In this document: positions 1 to 11,635 of the stretch, one piece after another | Layout of the letters: every line of letters starts with the position of its first letter | How positions within the stretch are numbered: the stretch's first letter is position 1 | Origin: Scleromitrula shiraiana | Taxonomy: Eukaryota > Ascomycota > Leotiomycetes > Helotiales > Sclerotiniaceae | DNA: 64,000 bases | Assembly (NCBI GenBank): GCA_028455995.1 | Contig: JABELC010000006.1 | Coordinates: 248,001-312,000 of the forward strand | Direction: 5' to 3' | The notes under the pieces: generated by a model | What the model was told of the DNA's origin: nothing | Databases searched by the model: none | Seen by the model: the letters and a program-made list of their open reading frames with translations, nothing else | Position numbers and translations under genes: made by a program

Positions 1-2114
1 TGCATATCTTGCGAATTCGGCACTCGTTATAAGCTCCGGTAGTTGCTGTAGATGTGCAACAGTTCTAGGCATTTGGCAGGCTATCTATATAGTTACCACC
101 GGTTCTATTCTTAGCTGCCAAATACCTTGGATTGTTGCACATCTCACCCGGGGTGTCTCCAGGATACTTCCTTGCTAGTACGCGATCGAAGCCTTGGTAG
201 GCTATCTGTAGTTATCGCCGGTCTTGTGACTAGCAGTTAGCTACTGAAATGTTCAAACTATTGCATGTCCACCAGAGAGCTGCAGTCGCTACAAGTGCCG
301 GCTAGCCTGTAGTAGCCGCCGGTCTTTTCGCTACTCTCTAGCTTTCAAAGAACTTGGAATTGTTGCATGTCTTGCCAGGGTTATCTCAAGGATCCTTCCT
401 TGCTAGTATGATACTCTGTCTTTAGGATGCTACATAGAGTAGTTGAGTTTTACTAATTGTGTATTAAGACAGCGGCAATCACTTATACTAGCGGAAAATA
501 GTATAGGCATCCAATTGAATTCGCCTTTGGTTTGGAAGAAATAATAGAGAACCTTTTTCAGTTCGTTATATTGAATTATCGAGGGAATATTGGAAGGAGA
601 ATATGATGCTTATCCATAAGCGTCGGAATTTCATGGTCAAAAAAAAACAGGTAGGCAGACATGAAATCTGCATACAATTTTGCTAATTATGCACTATGTA
701 TTAAGAAACTGAAAAGTGGTGACGGTGATACTCTCTATCCTTATGGCTGGGCATACATCACCAGTGGATCATAACGAAAAACTTAAAACTTAGCGCCAGC
801 ACACTGTACAAAATTCTCACATACATACAGGCGCCTCCCCTCCGCCGTATTCTTGATCACTTGACCGTTCATGTCTTTCACATCTCCACTGGTCTGCTAG
901 TTGGAATCCGATTATGGGTAATGCCCAACCACAGTTTGATTTTATATTTGAAATCTATCATGCCCAATCAAAACACAAGGAATGTTGGAAGCTACTACAG
1001 ACCTCCTCAATCATTCCTTCTTCATGATACCCATTCTCTTCTATTATGTTTGCTAAATTTCTTCTAGTGGTTCCTTCCTTTGCTACAACTGATAGGCACC
1101 ACCACCAACTTGCTAACAAACAGATGCCAAGCAAAAACCAGTGATAAAAACTTCTTGATCACCAAACTCCGCCTCAGGTCTATATGCAAAATCTAAAAAG
1201 AGTACAAAAAGAGAAAAAATTGTCTTTTCTGCATCCGCCGCTACTGTACCCAATTTGAATTGCAACATCACCAAAATAACCCATTACCTTGTCTATATGG
1301 GGGTTAACAATAACGACCACTCGCAACAAAGAATTAATCAAGTGTTCCTGCAATTATCATCCAACTTGGGACCGACACGAGAAGTTATACGAAAGTAGCG
1401 ACGTGAAAACATGCTATGATGTGCACATACTATGATGTGCCAAAAGAACTTCCTTTCCTTCATGCTAAACAAAATTGCTAATATCACTTATCCAACCTAC
1501 CGTCGCAGAGAACCCAGAATTTCGAACGCGAATCTTACAGGAAGTCGGGATATAATATTGGCTTGTTTAGCAGTAGTGATAGAATTGATCGCTCATCTCA
1601 TTCCTCTGCCGATGACTCCGACACTCGATTTGCTTCTTGCATTCCCTCCTCCCTCGCCTCATTGAACGAGGGACATGGCATGATACGCAAATCTTCCGAG
1701 AGACCACTTTCCATATATACCAGACCAACTTTGAGAAATGGACTAAGAACAATGGAGCAACTGATAAAACATACAATCACAAAGAAGACAGCAACTGCTG
1801 CACCTTGACAAACATAGTCGATCACTTGAGACAACATCGATATTCGCCCATTTGGTTCAGTTTTATGGATGGATTAGAGGAGAATCGTACCGCAATCACC
1901 AATATATTGACAATTAACGATTAAATAATTTTTGCAAGGAATAGAGTCAGATTTATTCAGTTTGATAAGCATAGCGAAGCGCAAATTGGGTCACGAAGAT
2001 TGTTTTTGATTAATATGCAATATCAGAACTGTAATTGGAGATTAAGGGATATCATTAATTTGCATCGAAGCTGGGTAATCTGAAAGGTTGATATGAACAT
2101 ACAATACAAGGGTC
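1..2114. other. Gene-free left end with diverged tandem repeat
   Basis: No convincing gene is visible on either strand. The only open frames are below 100 codons, overlap one another on both strands and show no recognisable protein motif. Bases 75-415 hold three diverged copies of a unit of about 100-120 bp, listed separately. Bases 420-2,114 are ordinary AT-rich intergenic sequence in which I see nothing further. Confidence 0.5.
75..415. repeat. Diverged tandem repeat, three copies of ~100-120 bp
   Basis: Three successive blocks share the same landmarks in the same order: a 'ggctatct'-like start, a 'ccggt' core (near 98, 218 and 319), an 'attgttgca'-like block (near 131, 258 and 359), and in copies 1 and 3 the end 'ccttgctagta' (near 170 and 398). 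Spacing between landmarks is about 101-127 bp and identity is imperfect. The copies may be remains of a repeat element or a minisatellite; no coding potential is seen. Confidence 0.6.
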
Positions 2115-3608
2115 TCAATGATTTTTGACTTTTCCAGTCACCAGTTTCATAGCGTTTTCTTTCCAGCCTGCTGCTCCACCATTTGCCTGGACAAGTTCTT
2201 GCACATCAACCTCATCAAATCCTATAGCTCGTCTTCTGCCAATTAATGCAGCATTTCGTGTGCTTGGAATACGTAACATCTCTTTCTCAACCTCCCATCC
2301 ACATTGCTTTGCAAGTTCTGCCACCCAAGCAACGAGAGAAGCATAAGCGGAAGGAGAGGCGCCGGCCTCCTTTGGTGGTGGTGCTCGGAATCTGGCACCA
2401 CTGAGGGCGTGACTGCAGCATGGGATTGATATAAATGGGGATTGAGAGAGATTTGCAAGGATGGGTGTCCATGGGGTTAGCTCGTCAGCGTGATTGGATA
2501 TAATGAAGGTCCCCTGAGTAAACATCCCATTCTGTATACCGGGTGCTGACGGTAGGTTTTCTTTGTGAATCTCATCATGTTCCTGGTATAAAATAGATGG
2601 TATGAGAACAAGTTCTTTAAGCTTCTCTTGTGTCTTGGTGCCAAATACGTTCCACGACTTCCTTTTTCTAGCATCGAACCCCCAGCCTGGATAACCTTCT
2701 TCCGACAAAATATGAACCAGAAGACCATTTCCACACCCGATGTCAACATATCCAGGAAAATCGGTTTCTTTATACATATCTGTCCAAAGCTCAATGAGAA
2801 ATGCTGCAATATTCAAATCTTCAAAGACGTGCTTTCCAGGATCTGTGTCCTCAGCCCAGTTGTCAATGAGATTCTTAGCATACTTCGCCTTGAGCCGTGC
2901 ATATGTGTTCTGGACTGTGGCTTGGGGTATTATAGTATCATGTTGTACCCTCTTAACGTAACCCCCGGCAATACCCTGACCGTGCTTGTGAAGAGCTGCA
3001 AGTAAGTGTTGGGCGGTTCTCTCCAGTTTTACGGTTTGAGGATAAGAATCGAAGAAGGCATACTGTATAGCAATGGTTCCGTCTTGCGAATTTGAACTAA
3101 AGGTATGCTGAAACGCAACTCCACGTACAGCAGGATGATAAAATGGAGTTTCATCCGGCGAGGAAATGTGAGGAAGATAAATCACCATTGATTTAACCTC
3201 TCCAGACTCCGCTACGGCGTGATAGAAGAGACATGTCTGATCTAGCGATTTATCCTTTAGCATATTCCTCGGAATCATGGTTCTTACCATAATCTTCTGT
3301 AAAGTGTAGTTTTGAAATTTAACTATCCTTGCAGGAATTGCTGTATCATTTTGAAAATTCTCATCGAAAGGCAGTTCCAAAGATACGTCTGCACGAAATA
3401 GATGACTGGAATTGATATTTGGATTTCGTATTAAATTCATCATAACTTGAGAGAATATCTCGGGTGGAAAAGAGCACTTATGCTTGAATAAAGGTATCCA
3501 GTTTCTGCCTTGGCCAGGATCATCTGAAATCTCTTCCAGGGTTGGCTCTACACCTGCAGAGTATGGTTCTGGCTCGAAAGCATCAGAATTAATAAGAGGT
3601 AAAGGCAT
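2115..3608 (-). CDS. trm44: tRNA (uracil-2'-O-)-methyltransferase Trm44
   Basis: An intronless 497-residue protein of the Trm44 family, which makes 2'-O-methyluridine at position 44 of tRNA-Ser in the cytoplasm using S-adenosylmethionine. The SAM-binding motif VDIGCGNG lies at about residues 288-295, followed by the family block GWGFDARKRKSW. Further downstream come SNHADELTPW and SPFISIPCCSHALSGARF, the conserved catalytic-domain end of this family. The N-terminal block with MMNLIRNPNINSSHLFRADV is also typical. The start is the ATG at 3,608. An in-frame stop lies at 3,657-3,659 and no ATG occurs between the two, so a longer form is not supported. The gene is divergent from eL24, with 491 bp between the start codons. 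The family call is secure; activity is inferred from homology. Confidence 0.93.
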   Translation of the reverse strand: MPLPLINSDAFEPEPYSAGVEPTLEEISDDPGQGRNWIPLFKHKCSFPPEIFSQVMMNLIRNPNINSSHLFRADVSLELPFDENFQNDTAIPARIVKFQNYTLQKIMVRTMIPRNMLKDKSLDQTCLFYHAVAESGEVKSMVIYLPHISSPDETPFYHPAVRGVAFQHTFSSNSQDGTIAIQYAFFDSYPQTVKLERTAQHLLAALHKHGQGIAGGYVKRVQHDTIIPQATVQNTYARLKAKYAKNLIDNWAEDTDPGKHVFEDLNIAAFLIELWTDMYKETDFPGYVDIGCGNGLLVHILSEEGYPGWGFDARKRKSWNVFGTKTQEKLKELVLIPSILYQEHDEIHKENLPSAPGIQNGMFTQGTFIISNHADELTPWTPILANLSQSPFISIPCCSHALSGARFRAPPPKEAGASPSAYASLVAWVAELAKQCGWEVEKEMLRIPSTRNAALIGRRRAIGFDEVDVQELVQANGGAAGWKENAMKLVTGKVKNH

Positions 3609-4099
3609 TATATTAAGCTTTTTCGGCCTGTGAAAGCTCAAGTTTGATGGATACTTCTAACTATACAGTGAGCCTCTCGTAGATATCAATCATATCAGAA
3701 TGATCGGATCGTGATCACGTGATAAGGATCAAACAATCTTTCCTAACACCACAGTGTTCAAATATGAGACTATAAAGTTGAAAAGTTTGAAAATAAAAGA
3801 GCGCTCCTCAGTGAGAAGTGACTTTCCTTGTATTGTACCAGGTTCAACAACCTGATGTTCTCGATTCGAAGCAATCCGTGTTGTTGATACCTTCGAAGGA
3901 TGAGGCTGAGAAAATGCATCAATCGCTTAGGGCCAAATTAGCGAGATTTTAGCACGCACCACGAGAAATTTCGCGACATCAATCCTAGCCTCAATTAACT
4001 CCAACGACAATCCGAATTTCCTGCCCCACGACATTCGCAGGAAGCAACCAATTTTCGACCAACTAACCACATCGGCGGATACAGTCGCAATCAGTCAAT
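3609..4099. promoter_or_regulatory. Bidirectional promoter of trm44 and rpl24, with E-box
   Basis: This 491-bp gap separates two divergent start codons, so it must hold both promoters. A palindromic CACGTG E-box at 3,716-3,721 directly abuts GATAAG at 3,721-3,726. CACGTG is the Cbf1-type site found at ribosomal-protein and other promoters in many ascomycetes, and GATAAG is a GATA-factor core. Both sites are seen in the sequence; their use here is inference. Confidence 0.4.
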
Positions 4100-4834
4100 A
4101 TGCGTACTTACGACGATACTTTCTCCGGACAAAAGATCTACCCTGGAAAGGTACGAGAACGAATACTATCCTTTCTTAATCGTGGCAAACGGGAATTGAA
4201 GGATCAGAAGAAGAAGAATTGATGGGGTTGGGTAGATGGCAGAGAGATTTTTGGAAGGATTAGGAAGATGCGTGATTGGAATTAAATGCTGATAAAATTT
4301 GGGAATTTATAGGGAAAGCTCTACGTTCGCGGTGACAGCAAGATCTTCCGTTTCCAAAACGGTAAATCCGAGTCCCTCTTCCTCCAACGCAAGAACCCCC
4401 GTCGTATCGCATGGACCGTTCTCTTCAGAAGACAACACAAGAAGGGTATCTCTGAGGTACGAAACACCCCAACTATCGACAATATCTACATTTACTCCGA
4501 ACAACGAATATTATTGGGAGAATCGAGGATGCAAGAAGCTAATAAATATTTCATCGTATAGGAAGTCGCCAAGAAGCGCTCCCGTCGTACCGTCAAGTCC
4601 CAGAGAGCTATTGTCGGAGCTTCTCTCGATGTGATCAAGGAGCGAAGAAACCAAAGACCTGAGGCCCGATCTGCTGCTCGCGCATCCGCCATCAAGGCCG
4701 CAAAGGAGAAGCGTACCGCCGAGCAAACCGCCAAGAAAGCCTTGAAGGCTAAGACCAACACAGCTTCCCAACCAAAAGTCAGCAAGCAAGGTTCCAAGGG
4801 TAAAGCACCAAAGCCAATGAACACAAGCCGATAA
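4100..4834 (+). CDS. rpl24: 60S ribosomal protein eL24 (L24)
   Basis: A three-exon gene (4,100-4,150; 4,313-4,456; 4,562-4,834) encoding 155 residues, the same length as yeast Rpl24. eL24 belongs to the large ribosomal subunit. Conserved blocks are the start FSGQKIYPGK joined across intron 1 to GKLYVRGDSKIFRFQN, then KNPRRIAWTVLFRR and the exon 3 start EVAKKRSRRTVKSQRAIVGA. The lysine/alanine-rich tail is typical. Both introns (162 and 105 nt) have GTACGA donors and end in TAG. Both junctions are phase 0 and restore conserved protein exactly. The position of intron 1 very close to the start is usual for fungal ribosomal-protein genes. It shares a divergent promoter with trm44. Confidence 0.97.
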
Positions 4835-6456
4835 ACGGTGGATGATGTTGATGTCTGGGGTGGTGCATTGGGATTGGGAACGTTGTTGTTAAACGAAACG
4901 AATGAATTTCGGGATTTTTCAAGGGTTTTCATTCAAGTGATTTGGGTCAAGCATGGACGAGCAATATGGGCTTTTTGCGTGATCTTGATCGATAGCTTAT
5001 CAATGACAAGAACCGGTACAAAATAATGATATGAGAATTTGGCAATACATAAAGTGCTGAGCGTGTGATGCTACGTACTTGGTCGATATTGGGCAACGTC
5101 AGCCAGTTATGCAGGAAATTCGACTATTGCCATATTCGCGTGGGGATGCCAGATACGTAATAGGAATAAACTATTCATCTCGTTCGCGATCTTCATCTAA
5201 GTCTTATGCGAAAATAACCTGGTCTTGAGGAGCTGGATTACTCGATTCAATTTGTGCCCCAATCAAGAACAATGCTTCTACTCAACTGCCAGTGCAGGAA
5301 TTTTTGGGACTATCAATCTAGAAATGTGCTCGCCAGAAACCCGAAGAACAATGTATATGAAAAGATACCAGCCCTATCTGGCCTGACTACGGTAGGAAAG
5401 TTGTCAGTGCAGCGTTCTTCGAATCTAAATCATTTTTCCACCATCATCTATTATACCTAGCGTCTAACACCATAATGTTACTTGTCGCTGTGATGGTTTG
5501 TATTCTAGATCTTTGTAAGCCCATGTGAAAGGACGATAGAGGTTACTCTCCCATGTTTTGACTGGACATTTCCAATACTAACATAGTGTACATTATTTCC
5601 CGTAACAATTCATCTTCACCAGGCCAGGGAGAGCTCAACACTAGAATCCAAACACTGAATCAAATACTATTCAAGATTGGAGCAAACAGATGCATGCTCG
5701 CTTTCAGTACTTTGGTACAGGATTACCCAGCGCGAAGAGATAATTTAGGGAACATCTAGGATGGTTTGAGTCCAGTCACATTAGACATTCTGTGGACAAT
5801 ATATCAGACATTTGTGGGGCGATTCTCATGTTATATATTGGTATCTAACGGTAGGAATTTGTAGTAAGTGTTGAATTAATGAGCTTCTTCATCAGTAGTT
5901 TGATGGGTAAGCTAAGTTTTCTATTCTCTAATAGCCACCAAATGTTTTGTCCATTTATTATGTCACTCTCGTAACTTCAAGGCCTATAGAAGGCAAACAG
6001 AGAAACTTGTAAAAATGATATTATTGCTGATAAAAGCTTTCGAGCGCGGGAATACGTTACTACTTTAAAACCTTTTGGAGCATGAACTAGAGAATCGGGC
6101 AAGTGCTACCGATTCTGATTGAGAGAATATGTACAGCAGAACGGATGTAGAGAATTATGGATCAGGTGCACAAATTAAACCCGCATGAGGTAGTAATTTA
6201 GACCAACATACCCATCTTATACTAATGAGTTGTTTATTCCATACCAAACATAAACAACAGTATTTATCTCATCTCACACCGTCCCAAAACTCGGAGCTCT
6301 CCCAATCTTTCTTTCCTGCACAACATCATATCCCATTCTGGCCGTCTTGTATATTGCAGACAAATCATAGTCCAAGGTTGTTGTGTTGGGATAAGTCAAA
6401 CCAAACTAACCTCATAAATTAAGCAATAGATCAATCCATTCAAGATCCAAACCTAA
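4835..6456. other. Intergenic, no gene seen
   Basis: About 1.6 kb between eL24 and the HET pseudogene. The first 200-300 bp should hold the eL24 3' UTR. Frames longer than 60 codons are rare, isolated and without motifs. I see no RNA gene, mobile element or notable repeat. Confidence 0.5.
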
Positions 6457-8166
6457 TCACACACACTTCTTAACCCTACCAACTGCCTTCCTATACGCAA
6501 TCCCATCAATCCACTCAACCGAAAGTACGTTAATAAACTCATATCGAAAAGTTTTCGTAGTTTCTTCGAAGGGCAATAGTCCATACATGGTCTGCTTCCT
6601 CTGCCATCCAAAAGGAAGTGGATTGCTCTGTTGACCTGCGCATTTCTTGTAATCATAGCATTGGGTAGGGATGGGCGTTGGATTGGAGTCTAGACTCTCG
6701 CGAATACACCATTGAACGATGGGGATGGTGTAAAATTGGAACTCTGTAAGGCGCCAGTCAAATAACTCTCGTGAAAGTCACGATTGTAATCTGCTTGCCA
6801 TTGGGCATTGATTTTACCTATCCACCCGGCCCATGACCAGCCAGGTAGATTCATATATGTTTTGGAGCAATTAGGTATTGTTATGAGAGCCGAGGGTTTT
6901 TCGGGAGTCCACAGAAGAGCCACATCAAGCCACATTGTTGGGAGTCTGCAGAGAAAACCTCCAGTGAACTTGGGAGTAAGTGCATGAATGATGCCTGCAA
7001 GTGCAAACATTATATCTTCCGGGTGAGTTAGAACTCTCGCGCAGTAGTCTTCTACCATATCATGGTACCATTTCACGGGTGGCACAGAGCTCGAGAAGGC
7101 TAGATGAAGTTCTTTTGTGGTCTCTTTGGGTACATGATCTGTCTTAATATCTTCTTGCCATGCCGCCTTGGTACACTCCCACCATACGCTTTCTTTTCCG
7201 AAAATCAATTTTCTAGAAGATGTACTCTTGAAAAGTCCACCCTCTTTTGGACCATGTGGTGGCCCGATTTATATCCGATTTGATTATTATGGCTTCTGTG
7301 CCTTCGTCAAATCTTGCATATTTTTGAATCAACTGTCGCGGTAATGAGATGTTCTTCAAACCACACAGGCCATGGTCTGCATCGATCTCATCTTCAGCTA
7401 TGATCGTGAGCGTAGCTCCGGCATATATTGAAGTCATCGAATCGATTTGACTATGTTAGGAATATTCGTAGTCCTGAACAATGCATAGACAACCCGCCCA
7501 CAGATATCTTTCACCTATCATTCTTACAACATTTATAGCATCTCGAACAGTTCTCGAAACATTATATAACTCATTGCTCGGTGAAAGCGATCCGCTATGC
7601 TGAAGTGCTTCCAAATTGTTTATGGTAGTTTTGAACAACCCCGTCCTGCCCCATCCATAGGATAGTGCTACGTACCGAGCTTCGCTAGGGGCAGGCACAA
7701 TACAATGATCCGACGTATCAATGAGCCACATTGGCCGAACTTGAGTCAGCCAGCGTAATAACCCATTAACTTGGCATACAGAGGCGTGTCCACCACTACA
7801 TGACTTCATCCACTTATGAATCACAGAGAAGTCAATCCAATTTGAATCGATTAACCTCGCACCCTCTAGCTCGAAATCCGAGCTTTCCTCCACACGCGTA
7901 AGCTGAGAGCTGGCAATGATGTATTTAGAGTGTCTTTCTATTGGTTAAATATGACCTAGACTTTCATACTGCTAACGCTTGCCTCGGTTCACTGAAGCAA
8001 TGAATCTCCACCCTTCGATAAGGAAACAAAACTGGACGAGCAAATAGCCACAGGAGCGAAGAGTCCATCGAACACCTCTCAGAGAAATCCAAAATCTCAG
8101 AGAACAATGGGATGTGTAAAGTGCACCCGCTCTCGCGAGAAACATATCTCAAATTGCCTAGCTCTA
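6457..8166 (-). pseudogene. Degraded HET-domain (heterokaryon incompatibility) gene
   Basis: The HET signature blocks are present in order but spread over different frames. They are RYVALSYGWG followed by the LWAGCLCIVQD block (7,459-7,893), then SIYAGATLTII and WSKRGWTFQEYIF (7,216-7,437). A typical C-terminus with FINVLSVEWIDGIAYRKA lies at 6,460-6,560. Three lesions break the frame. An in-frame TAA lies at 7,456-7,458, between two segments that otherwise align without gap. A frameshift follows the RGWTFQE block near 7,213-7,220. A second frameshift lies near 6,765-6,785, after which the frame beginning DWRLTEFQFYTIP continues. An upstream piece (about 7,964-8,166) with LGNLRYVSRESGC looks like the N-terminus of the same family. 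HET proteins trigger cell death after fusion of unlike hyphae; this copy should be inactive unless the lesions are sequencing errors. Confidence 0.8.
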
Positions 8167-9030
8167 TAGGGGGGGGCGGTTATTTTCATATCTTCCCATA
8201 GCATTCATCAGTTTGTTACAGACATAGCATCTATCGTTTTCCTTCTGTGGTATGTTAGACATTGGAAGAGTAGCAAAGCATTACTATCGCATTCAGTACG
8301 GACAAATTATATGGAATAAACAATATGTTGAAATTGATACGCGGAAGCTTTTAGTACGAATGCACCTTTAACAAATTTTAATTCGATCTTCTAAACAACC
8401 CTCTCTGGTTTTGATTTGGAATATAAAAGATATGGAAGCATTTTTTAAACCATGGGGTTTCTTAGAAAAAAAGATATTGATATTCTTACTACAAATTTCA
8501 TAGGTGGAGAAGCAACCCACGACTGTCGGGGCTTGTCTGCTTTTCTTTTTGGTTTCGCCATCGCTAATATAATGATGATATTTAGTATCTGAAAGTAGTG
8601 TATGTGGTAAAGTTTGCAGAAAACGAAGAAGGCCCGAGAAATAATTCAGCGGGGTGAAGGTATCTGAGATACGCCAAGATGAATGTGAGGCTACCAAGAC
8701 GTTGAGGCGCGGTAGAATGGGTGTCAATGTAGTGGTTGGTTAATTGGTTACTGCTCAGTGATTGAGGCAATGAAAACCAATTTCGACTGCTAGGTGCGTT
8801 GTTCATGTATCTCGCAAGTTTATACTGACCCATGCCTGACATTTAGTGGCTGAGCATTCGCTGATGTACACCTTTACAAACTCATCGCAATATTTAAGCG
8901 TACAATTTAGCAACACGCATTTTGCCTGAAATTGCACATGTTAAATCTCCTCTCCCAAGTAAAAACTCAAGCCCTCCGTCCCCTAAATGCATATGTCTTC
9001 GCCACACTCAAAGCATTATGAGGCAATTCA
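8167..9030. other. Intergenic, no gene seen
   Basis: The stretch between the HET pseudogene and the 3' end of the Rad51-like gene. It is AT-rich with no recognisable coding motif on either strand. A short G run lies near 8,171-8,178. Confidence 0.45.
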
Positions 9031-10643
9031 TCATCGATCGATAATGCCCGTATTTCCTCCAACCCCATGTTTAAACACATCATTTAAATCAATATCATCG
9101 TTGCTAATCTCAAAGACGCCCCATCTCTGCTCCCTATCTGCAAATTTCCTCCCAAGTTCCCTATCTTTGCCCAAGATAGGGCATTCATCCCTCAGAACCT
9201 CAAGTACCAAACAATAGTTAACCGCGCTTCCATCTAAGAACCTCTCATCCTGACCATAAAGAACCTCAGCATCTTCTCTATGCTTCGGAACTTTTGAAAT
9301 CATAATATGAAGGTCAGGGAATTGATCGAAAATCCTTCCTAATGATGGCTTCTGGGATGTAGATGTAAAGATGGATAGTATGGTAGGCGGTGGAGGTTGA
9401 CGATTAGAATTTGGGTTTGCGAAAGTAGTTTTGTTGGAGATGGTGGTGTTGTGAAGTATGGTTAGGATATTTTGGGTTCGGCTCATTGTATGAAGAGTTC
9501 GGGACAGTAAAGATATCAGATTATGAGCTGATGATCTTTCTGAATGTGTGAAGAGATGTGATATTAGATGATGCATATTATCAATGATTAATAACTCTGG
9601 TCCATCTTCTATATCACTTGTAATTGTAGTGATAGCCTCGGCTGGCGGTGTAGTCTGGGTGAGGTCGATTTCATCATCACTGTCGCCAATTTCATCTCGT
9701 GGTGCTTTCATCGTTGGTTCTGAATCTCCTCCTGGAGACTCTTTGGGAATAGGAGGAGCGTTATTGAATGTTTCTGAAACAGACTCGTTCTGATTGAACC
9801 TATCGTTTCGTCCTACTTCACTCAGAACTTCCCATAAACCTTCTATATCGAAAACTCTACTGATTGCGACCATCCCCAACATTGCATTCACTTCCTCCTG
9901 TAAACCTTTATCTCCAATCGTACCAGTATGAGCATCATTCGCGGAATTTTCAACACGGCTTTCCTTCCTACGTGTTTCATGTCTTTCCTTGATAATCCTT
10001 GATCTCAGAACTTTGGCAAGAAGAGAAAGAGGAAAAGTACCAGTTGTATCAACCACAATAACTTTAGGTCTGGATGTAGCCTTTTGAAGGTGTTTCAATG
10101 TCTCCAATGCAGTGGAATACCCGAGAAGAACAGATGATATGAGATGGAGAGATACCTGCATTAAGTTATATCAGCCTCCCTCATGTACGGCTTTGGTATG
10201 TTCAAAAGCTTTTCAAGAACTATATTAGAGAATAACGCCACTAGGCTACATGACAAATACTCTACAGATTTGTTCGAAAATCAATACAACACAATAGACC
10301 ATTCCAATACTTTGGTCAATCTTATCTTTACATATCAAAAACAAAAATACACACAAATAAAACCTACCAATCTACTCCCTCGCCCTTCCAGTTCATCGCC
10401 TTCAGCGGCACTAATCCCTACCACAATCCCCCTCTCAAAACCTCCATCACCATCTTCATTCTCTTTTCCCCGGCAAAGAACATAATTATCGATTTCCTTG
10501 CATCCAGTCTTAATCCTCCTCACCTCCTCATTATTACCACTGAATTTTCTCCTTTGCTGTTCTTCCAGCTCTAACAAAATATCTGCTGTCATTGGTTTTG
10601 CTGGTTCCATACCTGCTTCGGTTTGATGGTTTACTTCCAACAT
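9031..10643 (-). CDS. RecA/Rad51-like ATPase-domain protein
   Basis: Two exons (10,643-10,368 and 10,155-9,031; 212-nt intron, phase 0) give 466 residues. The domain opens with RIKTGCKEIDNYVL and FERGIVVGISA, the arrangement seen before the P-loop in Rad51/RecA-type ATPases (a 'TG...LD' block and then GxI..I). After the splice, LVSLHLISSVLLGYSTA fits the helix after Walker A. PKVIVVDTTGTF and PELLIIDNMHHLISHLF are Walker-B-like strands. The expected Walker A GxxxxGK[ST] is not seen: the stretch reads EGDELEGRGSRL, so ATP binding may be altered. An acidic linker with many D, E and S residues sits at about residues 215-255. The start is the ATG at 10,643. A role in recombinational repair, as a Rad51 paralogue, is an inference from fold, not shown. 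Confidence 0.7.
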
Positions 10644-11604
10644 TTTGATAATTTGGCGTAGTGTGAGTGATGACGCGTAGAGAATGGAAGAAGAGAACGA
10701 GAGGTGAGGTTGAAAAATCACGTTTATCTAATGGTTACAATATACCGAAACAAACAATTAGTTCAAGAAACTCAAGGCATTTTAATCTCAATCATGGAGA
10801 CTAGGAAATGGTTCTTCATCATAATTCTGGAAGACAAGGGCAGAGGAAGAGTAAGATTGAGCGATGTGAGGGTATCAATTTAATTCGTGTCAAAAAAATA
10901 CACGCTAACACGTGACCGCGATATATTCTCATCTGTTGCTAAAAAAAAACAGCGACAGCAACCAATCATATTCTCAAAGTGTTCAATTTTTCTATGTCAG
11001 TTGATATCATCTCTCCTGATCTCATCCACTGCAAAGCAATTCAAAACCCCTGAGCATCCCAGTAACCAAACTTAACCCCCAATAACCCGCCAAGTAAGTA
11101 CTAAGATTCCTTCAAACCCCTTCCGTCCACCAACCATCCGTTTCACCCGTCCCCCCGTCACCGTCCTCCCAAGCATCCAAGAAAAAAAATCTGGGCAAAA
11201 ATTACGATATGCAACAAAACACTTCTTTAGACCCCATAAAATTCTCCGAGTCGTGCAATTATTTACGGGGTGCGCTTCCCCGTATGTAGTATCTACATTT
11301 AGCTGCCGTTGTGACGGGTAAAAAAGCACGAGCTTACGACGACTATATGCGTGCGTGGAAGGAATAAATGTGGCACAGGTGGTGAGAAATAGGATCGATG
11401 GTTCCGTTTGAGATGAAGGGTATTGATTGGGCAATTAATGGGGGTTTGGATGATTTTGATGTTGATTGATGATCTCTTCTCGGGACCGAGAGATAGATTG
11501 GCTTGGCCAGCTTGGGTTACAGTTACGGTTACAGTTAGTTGCTGTTGTATCTCCTTCCTTTCCTTTGCACACGCGAGATTCCTCTCATTCTTCTTCTTCT
11601 TCTT

Positions 11605-11635
<31 letters not shown>

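Noticed and set aside
11072..11434. 120-codon minus-strand frame
   Set aside because: No motif and composition is dictated by skewed sequence; no support for a start or for splicing.
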